Numbered from the stretch's first letter, positions 28,060-37,762 are shown. The stretch: 64,000 bases of DNA from Roseihalotalea indica (GCF_022458895.1 NZ_JAINFL010000014.1:236382-300381), one strand, 5' to 3'. Translations and numbers: made by a program. Notes: generated by a model from the letters alone, not told the origin.

Positions 28060-29178
28060 TCATTCGAAAGTAATAACACCTTTGGCGTTCTTTCCATCCA
28101 GCATGTCGTCAAAAGCCTGCGATAACTGGCCTAGTGGATAGGTACGGGTAATTAACTCTTCCAGCAGCAGTTCACCTTTATCGTACCAGTTCGCTAGTTT
28201 AGGAAAATCGCGTTGAGGGCGGCAGCCACCATAAAGCGGATTAACGTACACTTTATCCCACTCAAAAAGACGCATATCAATGGTGATATCCTGCTCAATG
28301 CCACTGACCTGGACCGCAGTGCCAGCATTGCGTACCATGGCCAGAGGCGCAGCACCCAACTCGGGAATGGCGGTGCATTCAAATGCGAAGTCAGCCCCTC
28401 GTCCTTGGGTCATTTCTTTCACCTGTCGGGCCGACTCCAGTAGCCCCACATCATCTTTGTTTGCTTCTAATGTGTGCGTGGCCCCGAATTGCTTAGCCAT
28501 TTGTAGACGTTGAGGGTTAACATCTATGGCAATAATTACACTCGCGCCCGCCAGTTTTGCGCCCTGTATCACGTTAAGCCCAACACCACCCGTTCCAAGA
28601 ACTACTACAGATGCTCCCGAAGTCACTTTCGCCGAATTCAGAACAGAACCTACTCCTGTCATCACTCCGCAACTGATGATGCTGGCTGCGGGGAATGACA
28701 TGCCTCTCGAAGAATTTCTGACCACCGCTGATTCCTTGACCAGAGCATATTCGGACATGGTGCCCAGATTGAAAGACCGGTCAATTGGCTGACCTTTCCA
28801 CCGAGTACCTTCGCGATGGGCGTGGCCGGGGGTATAGCCATTTCCTCCTGCTACTACCGGTGAATTCTGCTCGCAGATATGCTCATTCCCTTCTTTACAC
28901 TGAAAACACTGACCACAGGGCGTTGCCCAGTTAAGGATCACATGATTGCCAATAACCAGAGAAGAAACATCAGCACCAACAGCGGCTATGATGCCTGCAC
29001 CTTCGTGCCCCATGACGATGGGTTTGCCCCACCGTAGGGAATCGTAATCGGTATGACATATGCCTGCCGCTTTTATTTTCACGAGCACTTCATCAGCTTC
29101 CGGGTCCTGAATTTCGGTAGTATCAATAGAAAAAGTGCCGTCCCCCAAGGCAATGGCGGCCTGACAGGTAATACTCAT
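28060..29178 (-). CDS. Zinc-dependent alcohol dehydrogenase (MDR family)
   Basis: A 372-residue medium-chain dehydrogenase. Catalytic zinc ligands are C41 (GICHTD) and H58-E59 (MGHEGAG); the structural zinc site is intact with C88, C91, C94 and C102. The nucleotide-binding turn GTGGVGLNV and the following acidic IDVNP indicate NAD(H). Overall it resembles the class I/III and aryl-alcohol branch. It lies 6 bp before the esterase gene, forming a two-gene operon, and is divergent from an AraC regulator 183 bp away that probably controls it. The alcohol or aldehyde substrate is not determinable. Confidence 0.9.
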   Translation of the reverse strand: MSITCQAAIALGDGTFSIDTTEIQDPEADEVLVKIKAAGICHTDYDSLRWGKPIVMGHEGAGIIAAVGADVSSLVIGNHVILNWATPCGQCFQCKEGNEHICEQNSPVVAGGNGYTPGHAHREGTRWKGQPIDRSFNLGTMSEYALVKESAVVRNSSRGMSFPAASIISCGVMTGVGSVLNSAKVTSGASVVVLGTGGVGLNVIQGAKLAGASVIIAIDVNPQRLQMAKQFGATHTLEANKDDVGLLESARQVKEMTQGRGADFAFECTAIPELGAAPLAMVRNAGTAVQVSGIEQDITIDMRLFEWDKVYVNPLYGGCRPQRDFPKLANWYDKGELLLEELITRTYPLGQLSQAFDDMLDGKNAKGVITFE

Positions 29179-29361
29179 AAGCGGTTGCCATAAAGTTAAA
29201 AAGCTAAAAGTACATAATTCTGTTGAGACCTAACTTCTACGCATTTAGCCAATTGCTACTCTATATTGACTATCTGTGAGTATACATTTATAGTTTATTG
29301 GTTAATATCTGTTATATTATGAGTTTTATCCCGTTCCCCTTCATTCGTTCAATTCTTTTTT

Positions 29362-30258
29362 ATGAAAGCTCATTTTGAGAAAGTACTGACTTCCCCTGAT
29401 AGCTCATTCCGAGCGTTTCGTTATGAGAACAAAGAGTTCGATGCCCCCTGGCATTTTCACCCGGAGTATGAACTTACCTATATTCTTAGTAGCCGCGGAA
29501 TGCGCTATGTAGGGGATAGCGTGAAGCGATTTAAAGAAGGCGATCTGGTATTGCTGGGAGCCAATCTGCCACATTGCTGGAAGAATACCTGTAAACAAGA
29601 TGATCTGGCTCGTTCGGTAGTAATTCAGTGGCAGGATGATATGCTGGGGGAAGGGGGGATGGACAAACGGGAGTTTGTGCACATTAAACGACTATTGAGT
29701 ACAGCAAACCGAGGGCTACGCTTTGGGGAGAAGGAAGCCGCCGGAGTGCGAGAGGCCATGATCAATCTAGTTACACAATCTCCGTTTCAGCGGTTACTCA
29801 GCTTACTGCAAATGCTGGATAAGCTGGCCCGTTCACAATATGAGGTACTGTCGGGCAGTAATTTTATCCAGCAAACCCGGTTTGAAACCAATGAGCGGGT
29901 GAATAAAATTTATAACTATGTAGCCGAAAACTACCGTCAGAAGATATTGTTACAGGAGATGGCTTCTCAGGTGGCGATGAGCGAGGAGGCATTTTGCCGG
30001 TTCTGTAAAAAGGTGTTGCATAAACCCTTCTTTGTATTCTTAAACGAATTTAAGATCAATCAGGCTTGTGAATTGCTGATTGAAACGGACATGCCGGTAG
30101 CCCAGGTGGGTTATACCTGCGGATACGAAAGCCTGCCGTTTTACTACCGTCAGTTTAAAAAATTCATGCATAGCTCACCAGCGGCATACCGGAAAAAGTA
30201 CCGTTTTCATCTGGAGCAGGCTAATGCCGGAGTAGCAACAGGCCCAGCAGCCCGGTAA
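29362..30258 (+). CDS. AraC-family transcriptional regulator
   Basis: A 298-residue AraC protein with an N-terminal cupin sensor (PWHFHPEYELTYIL, FKEGDLVLLGANLPHCW) that preserves the His/Glu pattern of sugar-sensing cupins. The C-terminal double helix-turn-helix runs from about 195 (ILLQEMASQVAMSEEAFCRF and MPVAQVGYTCGYESLPFYYR). It is followed 86 bp later by a second zinc-type dehydrogenase on the same strand, and is divergent from the first dehydrogenase-esterase pair. It is well placed to control both. Confidence 0.92.
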   Translation: MKAHFEKVLTSPDSSFRAFRYENKEFDAPWHFHPEYELTYILSSRGMRYVGDSVKRFKEGDLVLLGANLPHCWKNTCKQDDLARSVVIQWQDDMLGEGGMDKREFVHIKRLLSTANRGLRFGEKEAAGVREAMINLVTQSPFQRLLSLLQMLDKLARSQYEVLSGSNFIQQTRFETNERVNKIYNYVAENYRQKILLQEMASQVAMSEEAFCRFCKKVLHKPFFVFLNEFKINQACELLIETDMPVAQVGYTCGYESLPFYYRQFKKFMHSSPAAYRKKYRFHLEQANAGVATGPAAR

Positions 30259-30344
30259 AATAGTTTAAAGTATTTTATCCCAAAGGCACAGAGTGTACCT
30301 TGTTCTCTTGAATTATCATTGACAACCAACTTCAGACAGACGAA

Positions 30345-31364
30345 ATGAAAACCATCATTCTTCAGCAACCTGGAAACTTCTCTTATACCGATACCGCCCT
30401 GGACGAGCAACTACAACCTGATGAAGTACTGGTGAAAGTCCACCGAGTTGGTATTTGCGGTACTGATTACCACGCCTATCGGGGTAAGCAGCCCTTTTTC
30501 TCATATCCTCGGATTTTGGGACATGAGTTAGGAGTAGAGGTGATTGAGAAAGGCTTGGCAGTTGAAAATGTGAAGGTGGGCGATGCCTGTTCGGTGGAGC
30601 CATATTTGAATGTTACTCAGGATCAGGCAGTGCGACGAGGCTTTACCAACTGCGGGGAGAATGTAAGGGTGCTGGGCGTACACATTGATGGAGGTATGCG
30701 GGAGTATTTTAAAGTGCCAGCTAAGTATTTGCATAAATCCGATCAGTTAAGCTACGAACAGTTAGCCGTGGTAGAGCCACTGGGCATTGGTTGTCATGCC
30801 GTAAACCGGGCGGGCATTCAAAAAGAGGATTTGGTTTTAGTAATTGGTGCCGGACCAATTGGACTAGGAGCCGTGCTATTTGCGACGGCCGCCGGGGCGA
30901 AGACCGTACTGATGGACCTTAATGAACAGCGATTAACCTTTGCCAAGCAGACAACTAGCATTGCCGGAACCGTGGTGGCCGGACAGGAAGATACTCTCGA
31001 GCAACTCAAGCATCAGTTTGGTGGCGACCTGCCCACGGTGGTGATGGACGCTACCGGAAATCAGCATTCCATGAACAAAGCCTTAGAATATGCTGCTCCG
31101 GCCGGACGTATCGTATTTATTGGGCTATTTCAGGGAGATTTTTCCTTCCATGATCCCTACTTCCATAAAAAAGAACTGACCCTGCTGGCCAGCCGCAATG
31201 CCTTACCTACTGATTTCCGGCAAATCATCAAGATGATGGAGGAGGGCCGTATTAGCACCGAAGACTGGATCACCCACCGGGCACCATTTGATGATATGAT
31301 TCATCAGTTTGAACAATGGCTGAAGCCGGAGAGCCAGGTAATCAAGGCAGTGGTTTCTTTGTAA
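30345..31364 (+). CDS. Zinc-type polyol/sugar-acid dehydrogenase lacking the structural zinc cysteines
   Basis: A 339-residue MDR dehydrogenase of the threonine/sorbitol/galactonate-5-dehydrogenase branch. Catalytic residues are C38 (GICGTD) and H60-E61 (LGHELG); the cofactor loop is GAGPIGLGA followed by LMDLNEQRL, predicting NAD(H). In the loop that normally holds four structural cysteines only C103 remains (EPYLNVTQDQ...TNCGEN). It probably oxidises a secondary hydroxyl of a sugar or sugar acid. It follows the AraC gene and may form an operon with it. Confidence 0.88.
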   Translation: MKTIILQQPGNFSYTDTALDEQLQPDEVLVKVHRVGICGTDYHAYRGKQPFFSYPRILGHELGVEVIEKGLAVENVKVGDACSVEPYLNVTQDQAVRRGFTNCGENVRVLGVHIDGGMREYFKVPAKYLHKSDQLSYEQLAVVEPLGIGCHAVNRAGIQKEDLVLVIGAGPIGLGAVLFATAAGAKTVLMDLNEQRLTFAKQTTSIAGTVVAGQEDTLEQLKHQFGGDLPTVVMDATGNQHSMNKALEYAAPAGRIVFIGLFQGDFSFHDPYFHKKELTLLASRNALPTDFRQIIKMMEEGRISTEDWITHRAPFDDMIHQFEQWLKPESQVIKAVVSL

Positions 31365-31405
31365 GATGGCCAGTAATAGCTAGCTCTGATCAGGCCGCTT
31401 GGCGG

Positions 31406-31810
31406 TCATTCATCATCAGCGAGGCAGCTAGACTGTACGCTGGTGAGCATGATAAGAGGTGGTTGAACGCAATTAGCAGTTTTGGGAGAGTCTTCGGAAA
31501 TCTCTTCCTGCGTAGCTGCTCGGGCAGTAAAATAAATGGTTTGACCAACCTGGGTCTGATAAGCCTGGGGTAGATTCAGCGCCGCTAAGAGATAGACTTT
31601 GGTAGCGGTGGTATCGTAGTGAGGAAGCGCCCCGAATATACTGTCACTCACCTGGATGAGGTCACCAACATACCCTGCACCAACCGGGCAAACCGGACCT
31701 AGCAATGTGCCTTCAAAACAGAAAGAACGCTCAACGTCTTCCTTACAGTATTGAAGCAATACACTGGAAAACAGAAGCATTGCCCAACCGACGGTTTGTT
31801 TGCTATACAT
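31406..31810 (-). CDS. Small cysteine-containing lipoprotein, unknown function
   Basis: From the ATG at 31810 this encodes 134 residues with a lipoprotein-type signal (VGWAMLLFSSVLLQYC). An upstream in-frame start at 31948 would add 46 residues without signal-peptide character, so I reject it. The mature part has several cysteines (FCFEGTLLGPVC, NCVQPP, SSCLADD) that may pair in the periplasm. I do not recognise the family. It is convergent with the dehydrogenase gene 41 bp away and lies downstream of a strong terminator, so it is probably its own transcription unit. Confidence 0.65.
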   Translation of the reverse strand: MYSKQTVGWAMLLFSSVLLQYCKEDVERSFCFEGTLLGPVCPVGAGYVGDLIQVSDSIFGALPHYDTTATKVYLLAALNLPQAYQTQVGQTIYFTARAATQEEISEDSPKTANCVQPPLIMLTSVQSSCLADDE

Positions 31811-31939
31811 ATATAGTTTCTGCTGATGAGTGCCTATAATAGTCTGCTTTTTTATTGCTTTAAAACAGCAATCAACTTGTTCTATAAAGACACGAATTAT
31901 CATATAATAGATGGAAACTTTTACTGTGGCAGTAAAAAT

Positions 31940-31973
31940 AAAAGGCATCCGATCAAATGACCAGATGCCTTTT
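31940..31973 (-). terminator. Rho-independent terminator of the cytochrome gene
   Basis: AAAAGGCATC (31940-31949) and GATGCCTTTT (31964-31973) pair perfectly over 10 bp with a 14-base loop. On the minus strand the stem is followed by a T-rich run, as expected for termination of the gene ending at 32006. Confidence 0.8.
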
Positions 31974-32005
31974 AAATAGATTGGGTTTGCCCTACTTTAT
32001 AAAGG

Positions 32006-33964
32006 TTATTTCAATGAGTTAATCCACTGAGCAATTTTCGTGGCATCTTCTTTAGAAACCTGTGGCATAGGCGGCATAGGAGTAGCATAGTCCGGCCAGT
32101 TCTGGGGTTGAGGATTGTAAATTAATTCTACAATCTTCTCGTGGCTGTATTTACGCTTTGCCACATCTTTGAAGGCCGGGCCCACCTGACGCTTATCGGC
32201 CTGATGGCAGGCGGTACAGGTGTTCTTGATCAACAGCGGCTCAATTTCTTCAAAGGTAGGTGCACTGGCGGAGGCAACAGCCGCATTCGGATCATCCGGA
32301 GTGGTGGTTGCCTGAGCCTGGATGGCTCGAGACGCCTGCCGATCGTTGCTGGGTTGCGACCGTCGGGTTACCCATTCGCTCTCGGGTAATTTTTCACCCT
32401 CGGGAATGTTGTTGAGGGTATAGTAAGCAAAGGGGTGGAGCACACCTTCGCCGCTATCCGCCGCTTTGATACCCAGCACATTCAGTTCGTGCAGGTAATA
32501 CTGTCGAAGATTGTCAACGACGACGCGCACTGTCTTCCCATCTTCCGATACTTTTATGCCCTTAATCTTCAAATCTTCTTCATTGACGGTTGGGCTTCCG
32601 TATACTGCGTGGTATTTGTAGATGAAGCTTCGTCCACCGTAAGCATTTAAGTCTTCGGCAGAAGTTTTGTCTACTGGCTTGGTGAATTCGATAGTAAATC
32701 CGTCGGGCTCGGCTTTTACAGTTTTCATTTCAAACGGAGTAGCTCCTGAAAAGACCAGTCGTTCCAGCCCGGAAGTGGTTGTTCCGGCCGAACCCCAGCC
32801 CCGGTTGGTTTCACCCACGTACAGCGAGCCATCATCACCCCAGGTCATCCGCAGCACCCCTGACTGGAAGCCTGAACGGAAATCAAAGGCTACACCCTGA
32901 TACTCGCCGTTCACTTTCTCCAGGGCTACGCGCATAATCTTGCTTTGTCCCTGATCACCAACCAATAGTTGGCCATTGAAGGGGCCGAAAGCATCACCAT
33001 TATCAATGGTAACAATCTCAGAGTTAGAAATACCCAGGATACCGTGCGGTAACCAGACAGCGGGAAGTTTTATCTCAGGAAATTCCTTTTTGGCTTCAAA
33101 CAGAAAGTCAGGATCTTCTTCATCCTCAATGTTTTCCGGCTTCACATAGCGGCCATTCCTCTTTTCCTGTCGTATGTCAATCTTGGCATAAAACTCCTCA
33201 GGAGTTAAATCCAGCGGAGTGTCTTCTTTACCGGTCCAGCTTAGTCCGGCGGGGTGTCCGGTGAAGCTGCCTTTGGTTACGTGCCAGATACCGCCGGAAC
33301 CCATCCAGTCGCCCTGGTTCTCAGCGTAGAAGAATTCACCGTCTACAATGCCAATACCGCAAGGTGAGCGCATACCGGTAGCCCAGGGATGCATCTCGCC
33401 TTCCGGAGTGATCTGTAGCGACCATCCTCGCCAGGGCACCCGGCTTTCACCGCGCCACCATTCTTCATCACCAAACGCAACGTTTCCGGTGACGATCATG
33501 GTGCTGTCGGGCAGGAATTTGGGACCGTACGAGTACTCATGGTAATGACCGGAAAGAGGCCATTGGTAGATGGTTTCGTAACGGTCGGCCCGGTCGTCGC
33601 CGTTGGTATCGCTTAGCTTCGTCAGTTCACCCCGCTGGGCCACGTACAACGATTGATCGCGATACGCCAGCCCCAGAGGTTCGTGCAAACCAGCGGCGTA
33701 GCGAGTGAAGCGGGGCAGTGTGCCTTCAAACATACCGGGATTCTCTACCAGCCAAACATCACCGCGGCGGGTGCTCAGCGCAATACGACCGTCGGGTAGG
33801 GTAGTCAGTCCACCTACTTCCAGTAGGACGCCTTCTGGGGTGGGGATTGTAACCATCCGGTAGTAGTCTTCTTCAGTGGGAGCTTCTGAATCTTGGGCCC
33901 AGCTTAGTTCCGGCGAAGCCAGAAGAGCCAGGATATATATCAATGAAATTATTTTTTGGTACAT
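32006..33964 (-). CDS. Beta-propeller sugar dehydrogenase-like protein fused to cytochrome c
   Basis: A 652-residue exported protein (signal ends SWAQ). Residues about 35-430 form a propeller of the sorbosone/glucose dehydrogenase or NHL type (LTTLPDGRIALSTRRGDVW, YAAGLHEPLGLAY, WATGMRSPCGIG, NQGDWMGSGG). A beta-rich part and a Gln/Ala/Thr linker follow. The C terminus is a mono-haem cytochrome c with C583-T-A-C586-H587 and candidate axial Met630 or Met633 in TPMPPMP. It could oxidise a sugar in the periplasm and pass electrons to the respiratory chain; this is a family inference. It starts 13 bp after the DUF1080 gene, so the two form an operon. Confidence 0.85.
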   Translation of the reverse strand: MYQKIISLIYILALLASPELSWAQDSEAPTEEDYYRMVTIPTPEGVLLEVGGLTTLPDGRIALSTRRGDVWLVENPGMFEGTLPRFTRYAAGLHEPLGLAYRDQSLYVAQRGELTKLSDTNGDDRADRYETIYQWPLSGHYHEYSYGPKFLPDSTMIVTGNVAFGDEEWWRGESRVPWRGWSLQITPEGEMHPWATGMRSPCGIGIVDGEFFYAENQGDWMGSGGIWHVTKGSFTGHPAGLSWTGKEDTPLDLTPEEFYAKIDIRQEKRNGRYVKPENIEDEEDPDFLFEAKKEFPEIKLPAVWLPHGILGISNSEIVTIDNGDAFGPFNGQLLVGDQGQSKIMRVALEKVNGEYQGVAFDFRSGFQSGVLRMTWGDDGSLYVGETNRGWGSAGTTTSGLERLVFSGATPFEMKTVKAEPDGFTIEFTKPVDKTSAEDLNAYGGRSFIYKYHAVYGSPTVNEEDLKIKGIKVSEDGKTVRVVVDNLRQYYLHELNVLGIKAADSGEGVLHPFAYYTLNNIPEGEKLPESEWVTRRSQPSNDRQASRAIQAQATTTPDDPNAAVASASAPTFEEIEPLLIKNTCTACHQADKRQVGPAFKDVAKRKYSHEKIVELIYNPQPQNWPDYATPMPPMPQVSKEDATKIAQWINSLK

Positions 33965-33977
33965 GTCGAAAAATGAT

Positions 33978-35897
33978 TTACCAGATGATGGAATATTCGA
34001 AGGATGAAGTTTGAAGCGGCGTTACCAGCTCCTGCTGTTGACCGGAGGTGCGAACGGTTACTAACTCGCCTGCCGGAACCCGTACGTAGTACTGCTGATC
34101 AACCACATAGCTGCCATCAGGCATGGTTTCAATGTTATCACCTTCGGCCAGTTTCAAATATGTCTTTCCGTCCGGGTTACCTTCGGTGAAAGTAAGGGTG
34201 CGGGTAAGCAGATTACCTTCTGCATTAGGCATTACATGGTCTTCTACAGTTTGTCCGTTGAGTTGGTAGATAAAGACTGGCTGTCCGGTGGCTTCATCAA
34301 TGCGGTATCCCTGACCTTTCCAGTCACCTTTCTCGTTTAGTTCGGCCGGAAACGCCGCATCAGCACTAGACAGTTGAGCCAGAGAAGGACCCGCAAACAG
34401 GTACTGCACCGCCCCGCGCGGACGGAAAGAACCATCGCCTCGTTGGTTCCACATAGGAGTAGCGTTTAAAAACTCGCCTCGCCACGCACATACCGGGCTT
34501 CCGGTAATCAGATTATACACGTAGTGCACTCCAGCCGGGCCGCCTACGCCTATGGTATGGGTAAGCCGCTGATCGCGCTTTCCTTCAAAATCCAGAAATG
34601 CCCGGAGCAGACGAGGCTCATCCTGTACATCCACGTAAATAGGGCCGGTTTCGGGGGATTCAGGGGGATAGGAACTGATTTGATGTAATGCTTTTGGATA
34701 CGAATCAGCACTGAAGATACCTAGGCGAACCGGCCAGGGCGGGGTTTCTTTGTAGTAAGCCAGTCGAAATGGGGTTTTTCCGGCGGGTAGTGATAAGGTT
34801 ATGTAGTCCTCAGCGCGGTAACGATCGTAATCAGCGACATCAATTTTTTCCTGTCCGTCTACTGACAATAGTACTCGCCCCATATAGTTGAAACGAAACT
34901 GATATTCACCGGCTTCGGGAGCTTCAAACGTGCCTTCGTATACTACCGTGAAGTTATCCAGTACGCTTGGTAAAGCTACAGTAAACTGATCAAGTGAGCC
35001 TTCGGTGGCCGGAGTGGCATTCTGTAGTGAGTCCAGATTGCTGGTGGCAGTTTCATACACCTTATAATGTAGATCAGTTAGAGTGACATCGCTTTCTTCC
35101 ATCAGGTGGTAGCGGATATTGCGGAAAGCTACCGGTCCGTGATCACCCTGGATCATGAGCGGCCCGCGGGCTACTTCGTTATTTTCTACCGGTCCTCCTG
35201 TAGGAAGAGGAACTTCTACGTTTTCGTGAATGCGCTCACCGTTGAGGTCAACGTAAACAAAGCGGGCATTTTCAGTTTTGTTGCCATCGGCATCGAAGCG
35301 AGGTGCCCGGAAGGCGATCTTCATGGTTTGCCACAATCCCGGAGCTTTGGCAGCGTTGGTGAGCGGAGCTTTACCCATGTAAATCTTCTCTTTTTGAGTT
35401 TCCCAGTTACGGTAGATACCGCCGATATCGCCATACTTAGGGTGTTTTACGCCCCAGCTATCCAGTAACTGAATTTCGTATCGTCCTTGCAGGTAGATAC
35501 CGGAGTTAGAGCCTCGGGGCATCATCACTTCCAGTTCCATAATCATGTCTCCGTGCTCAAAGCTGGTGAGCAGGTTGTCTTTCTTGGAGTCATCATTCAT
35601 GTTAAGCAGGATACCGGTGCCGGCTTCGTAAGTAACCGGACCACTGGCGGCCGCCTCATCCGATGATTTCTTCTTTTTCTTTTTTTTGCGACTGCTTTCT
35701 TCAGGTGCGACTTCCTGATGGTGAATATCTACAGTCGGGTCAATGGTTACCTCACCAACGATCATCCAGTTACCCGCCTGGGATTCAAAATTGGAAAGAT
35801 CGGTAAGTGGTAAAGGCTCCAGAGGGGCATCTTGCCCAAACAAGTACAGGGAAAGCAACATCAACGTTGCAATCAGGTAGGTTTTCTTCATTATCAA
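33978..35897 (-). CDS. DUF1080 / 3-keto-disaccharide hydrolase-like protein with PA14-like domain
   Basis: A 639-residue exported protein (signal ends LFGQ; ATG at 35897 or 35891). The DUF1080 lectin-like domain (about 35-265) has GSNSGIYLQGRYEIQLLDSWG. A PA14-like carbohydrate-binding domain follows (about 285-410, YEGTFEAPEAGEYQF..GRVLLSVDG), then about 200 C-terminal residues of unassigned beta-rich sequence. The DUF1080 domain is interrupted near residue 71 by a lysine run followed by an acidic/Ala stretch. Some DUF1080 proteins hydrolyse 3-keto-glycosides; with the sugar-dehydrogenase-like partner 13 bp downstream, an oxidise-then-cleave route is possible but unproven. Confidence 0.85.
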   Translation of the reverse strand: MIMKKTYLIATLMLLSLYLFGQDAPLEPLPLTDLSNFESQAGNWMIVGEVTIDPTVDIHHQEVAPEESSRKKKKKKKSSDEAAASGPVTYEAGTGILLNMNDDSKKDNLLTSFEHGDMIMELEVMMPRGSNSGIYLQGRYEIQLLDSWGVKHPKYGDIGGIYRNWETQKEKIYMGKAPLTNAAKAPGLWQTMKIAFRAPRFDADGNKTENARFVYVDLNGERIHENVEVPLPTGGPVENNEVARGPLMIQGDHGPVAFRNIRYHLMEESDVTLTDLHYKVYETATSNLDSLQNATPATEGSLDQFTVALPSVLDNFTVVYEGTFEAPEAGEYQFRFNYMGRVLLSVDGQEKIDVADYDRYRAEDYITLSLPAGKTPFRLAYYKETPPWPVRLGIFSADSYPKALHQISSYPPESPETGPIYVDVQDEPRLLRAFLDFEGKRDQRLTHTIGVGGPAGVHYVYNLITGSPVCAWRGEFLNATPMWNQRGDGSFRPRGAVQYLFAGPSLAQLSSADAAFPAELNEKGDWKGQGYRIDEATGQPVFIYQLNGQTVEDHVMPNAEGNLLTRTLTFTEGNPDGKTYLKLAEGDNIETMPDGSYVVDQQYYVRVPAGELVTVRTSGQQQELVTPLQTSSFEYSIIW

Positions 35898-36013
35898 CTA
35901 CGATTGTATAAAATTGTAAACGGCAACAAAAGTAAGGCATTGTGATCAAAACTGACAAAAAACTTTTTCATCCTGGGCTGTCCTGCGAGAAATGAAGGAA
36001 GCTGATAGATGAA

Positions 36014-37762
36014 TTATCTTATTTGCTGCACTTCTACCCAGAAGGGAAAGATAGTTTGAGGGCCGGATTCGTAAAAGGGTAGTAGGTCGCCCTTCATGCG
36101 GGGTAAAAACACGTTTTCCATGACGATCTCATTCGTTCCAAGGTTGCTTACTTCCAGTTGCTGAATGAGCGTTCCGGTTTCCAACATCATGTTTCCCTTA
36201 TTCTCAATGGGGTTCAAAAACCGGAATGTGAAGTTATAGTAACCTTCTTCCATGATATCGACTCGCCACTTACCATAGATTTCTTCCTGGGCCCACATAC
36301 CTCGCTCGCCGCCAGCATCATTCCGATTCAGAATCACCGGATTTTCCTGCTCACTACCGATCACAATGTAGGGAGGATTGACCAGATTGGGAGAGTTAAT
36401 CAGTTCAAAGAAGTATTGGTCTAGTGATTGTTTGAGGTCGTGAGCCAGTTCGGTTTCTTTGTCTACCAGATTATGCTGCTCGTAGGGATCATCTTCAATG
36501 TTAAATAGCTCAAAATCAGCGATGTCAGCATTATATGATGCCTGCCCGACCAGCTTGTACGCACCCTGCTGGAGGGCCACATTGCGGTACAGTTCGGGAT
36601 ACTTTCGGGTCCAGTTGAAAAACAGCGGACGATTAGCCCAATTGACTGTCTCGCCACGGAGCAGGGGAAGCAGGCTTTTACCATCGATAACCCGGTTTTT
36701 GGGAAGTGGTATCTGACATAGATCGGCTATAGTCGGGAGTATGTCAATGTGGGCGGTGGTGGTGGTGATATCCTGACTTTCGGTGAACTGAGCGGGGTAG
36801 CGCAGGAAGAACGGTACGCGTACGCCACCCCGGTAAACCGAGCCTTTGCGGCCGCGCATCCCACCGACGTAACGAGGTTGCTGAGGGCCATTGTCTGTCA
36901 TGAAAATCACCAGCGTATTGTCAGTCATGTTGAGTTCATCCAAGGTGTTCAGCACTTTTCCGATGTTATCATCCAGGTTGGAGACCATGCCGTATACCTT
37001 CCGGGCATCTTCCTTGTTTTTCTCGCTCATATCCGGTAACGGACGATCGTCATTAGCGAAGCCGGAAGTCGGGTCAATGTCCTTGTACATCTGGTAGTAC
37101 TCATCCGGCACCTGTAGAGGAGTATGCGGGGCGTTGAACGAGAGATAGCAGAAAAAAGGTGATTCCTGATTTTCCTGAATAAACCGAATAGCTTCACTAG
37201 CGAAAATATCCGAACAATAGCCCTGATAAGCCTGCTGCTCGCCATTGTGCCAGAGCACCGGATCAAAATAGCTGCTGTCGCCTTTAAAAAACGTGGTGAT
37301 ATCGCCTACCTGCCCCATCCCACCGGACAGGTGAATAATCGACTCATCAAAACCCTGATCGTTGGGGCGGCTCGGGTAATTATCGCCCAGATGCCATTTG
37401 CCAAAGATTCCGGTAGTGTAATCGGCCTGCTTCAGCATCTCAGCGATGGTAACTTCTGAAGCAGCCATGATCGCCCCACCATTGTAGGTATCGTGAATGC
37501 CAGTACGTAAGGAGTATCGGCCCGTCATCAGGCTGGAACGGGTAGGGGCGCAGACCGGGGACACGTAGAAATTGGTCAGCCGGATACTTTCCTTGGCAAA
37601 TTGATCAATAACCGGAGTTTTCACGTGCGGGTTTCCGGTATACCCCAAGTCACCATAGCCCTGATCGTCGGTGATGATGATGAGAATATTAGGGCGAGGG
37701 GGAGTTTGGGCAAGAGAAGAAATACAACTGATTAGGCAGCCCAAAATAAAAGCGAGTCTCAT
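36014..37762 (-). CDS. Cys-type sulfatase with C-terminal beta-sandwich domain (second copy of this architecture)
   Basis: From the ATG at 37762 it encodes 582 residues; this start gives a signal peptide ending SLAQ, whereas the longer frame from 37846 does not. TDDQGYGDLGY supplies metal aspartates and the signature is C71-A-P-T-R75. GKWHLGDNYP, NAPHTPLQ and TDNGPQQP follow. After the catalytic domain, about 110 residues form an extra beta-rich domain, as in the sulfatase at 3171, which it resembles more than the other four. It lies 116 bp upstream of the DUF1080-cytochrome pair on the same strand, suggesting a small sulfated-glycan module outside the Sus operon. Confidence 0.93.
   Translation of the reverse strand: MRLAFILGCLISCISSLAQTPPRPNILIIITDDQGYGDLGYTGNPHVKTPVIDQFAKESIRLTNFYVSPVCAPTRSSLMTGRYSLRTGIHDTYNGGAIMAASEVTIAEMLKQADYTTGIFGKWHLGDNYPSRPNDQGFDESIIHLSGGMGQVGDITTFFKGDSSYFDPVLWHNGEQQAYQGYCSDIFASEAIRFIQENQESPFFCYLSFNAPHTPLQVPDEYYQMYKDIDPTSGFANDDRPLPDMSEKNKEDARKVYGMVSNLDDNIGKVLNTLDELNMTDNTLVIFMTDNGPQQPRYVGGMRGRKGSVYRGGVRVPFFLRYPAQFTESQDITTTTAHIDILPTIADLCQIPLPKNRVIDGKSLLPLLRGETVNWANRPLFFNWTRKYPELYRNVALQQGAYKLVGQASYNADIADFELFNIEDDPYEQHNLVDKETELAHDLKQSLDQYFFELINSPNLVNPPYIVIGSEQENPVILNRNDAGGERGMWAQEEIYGKWRVDIMEEGYYNFTFRFLNPIENKGNMMLETGTLIQQLEVSNLGTNEIVMENVFLPRMKGDLLPFYESGPQTIFPFWVEVQQIR

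Noticed and set aside
28060..29178. Glutathione-dependent formaldehyde dehydrogenase partnered with S-formylglutathione hydrolase
   Set aside because: The pairing with an esterase is suggestive, but class III signature residues could not be confirmed by eye and the AraC context points equally to sugar catabolism.
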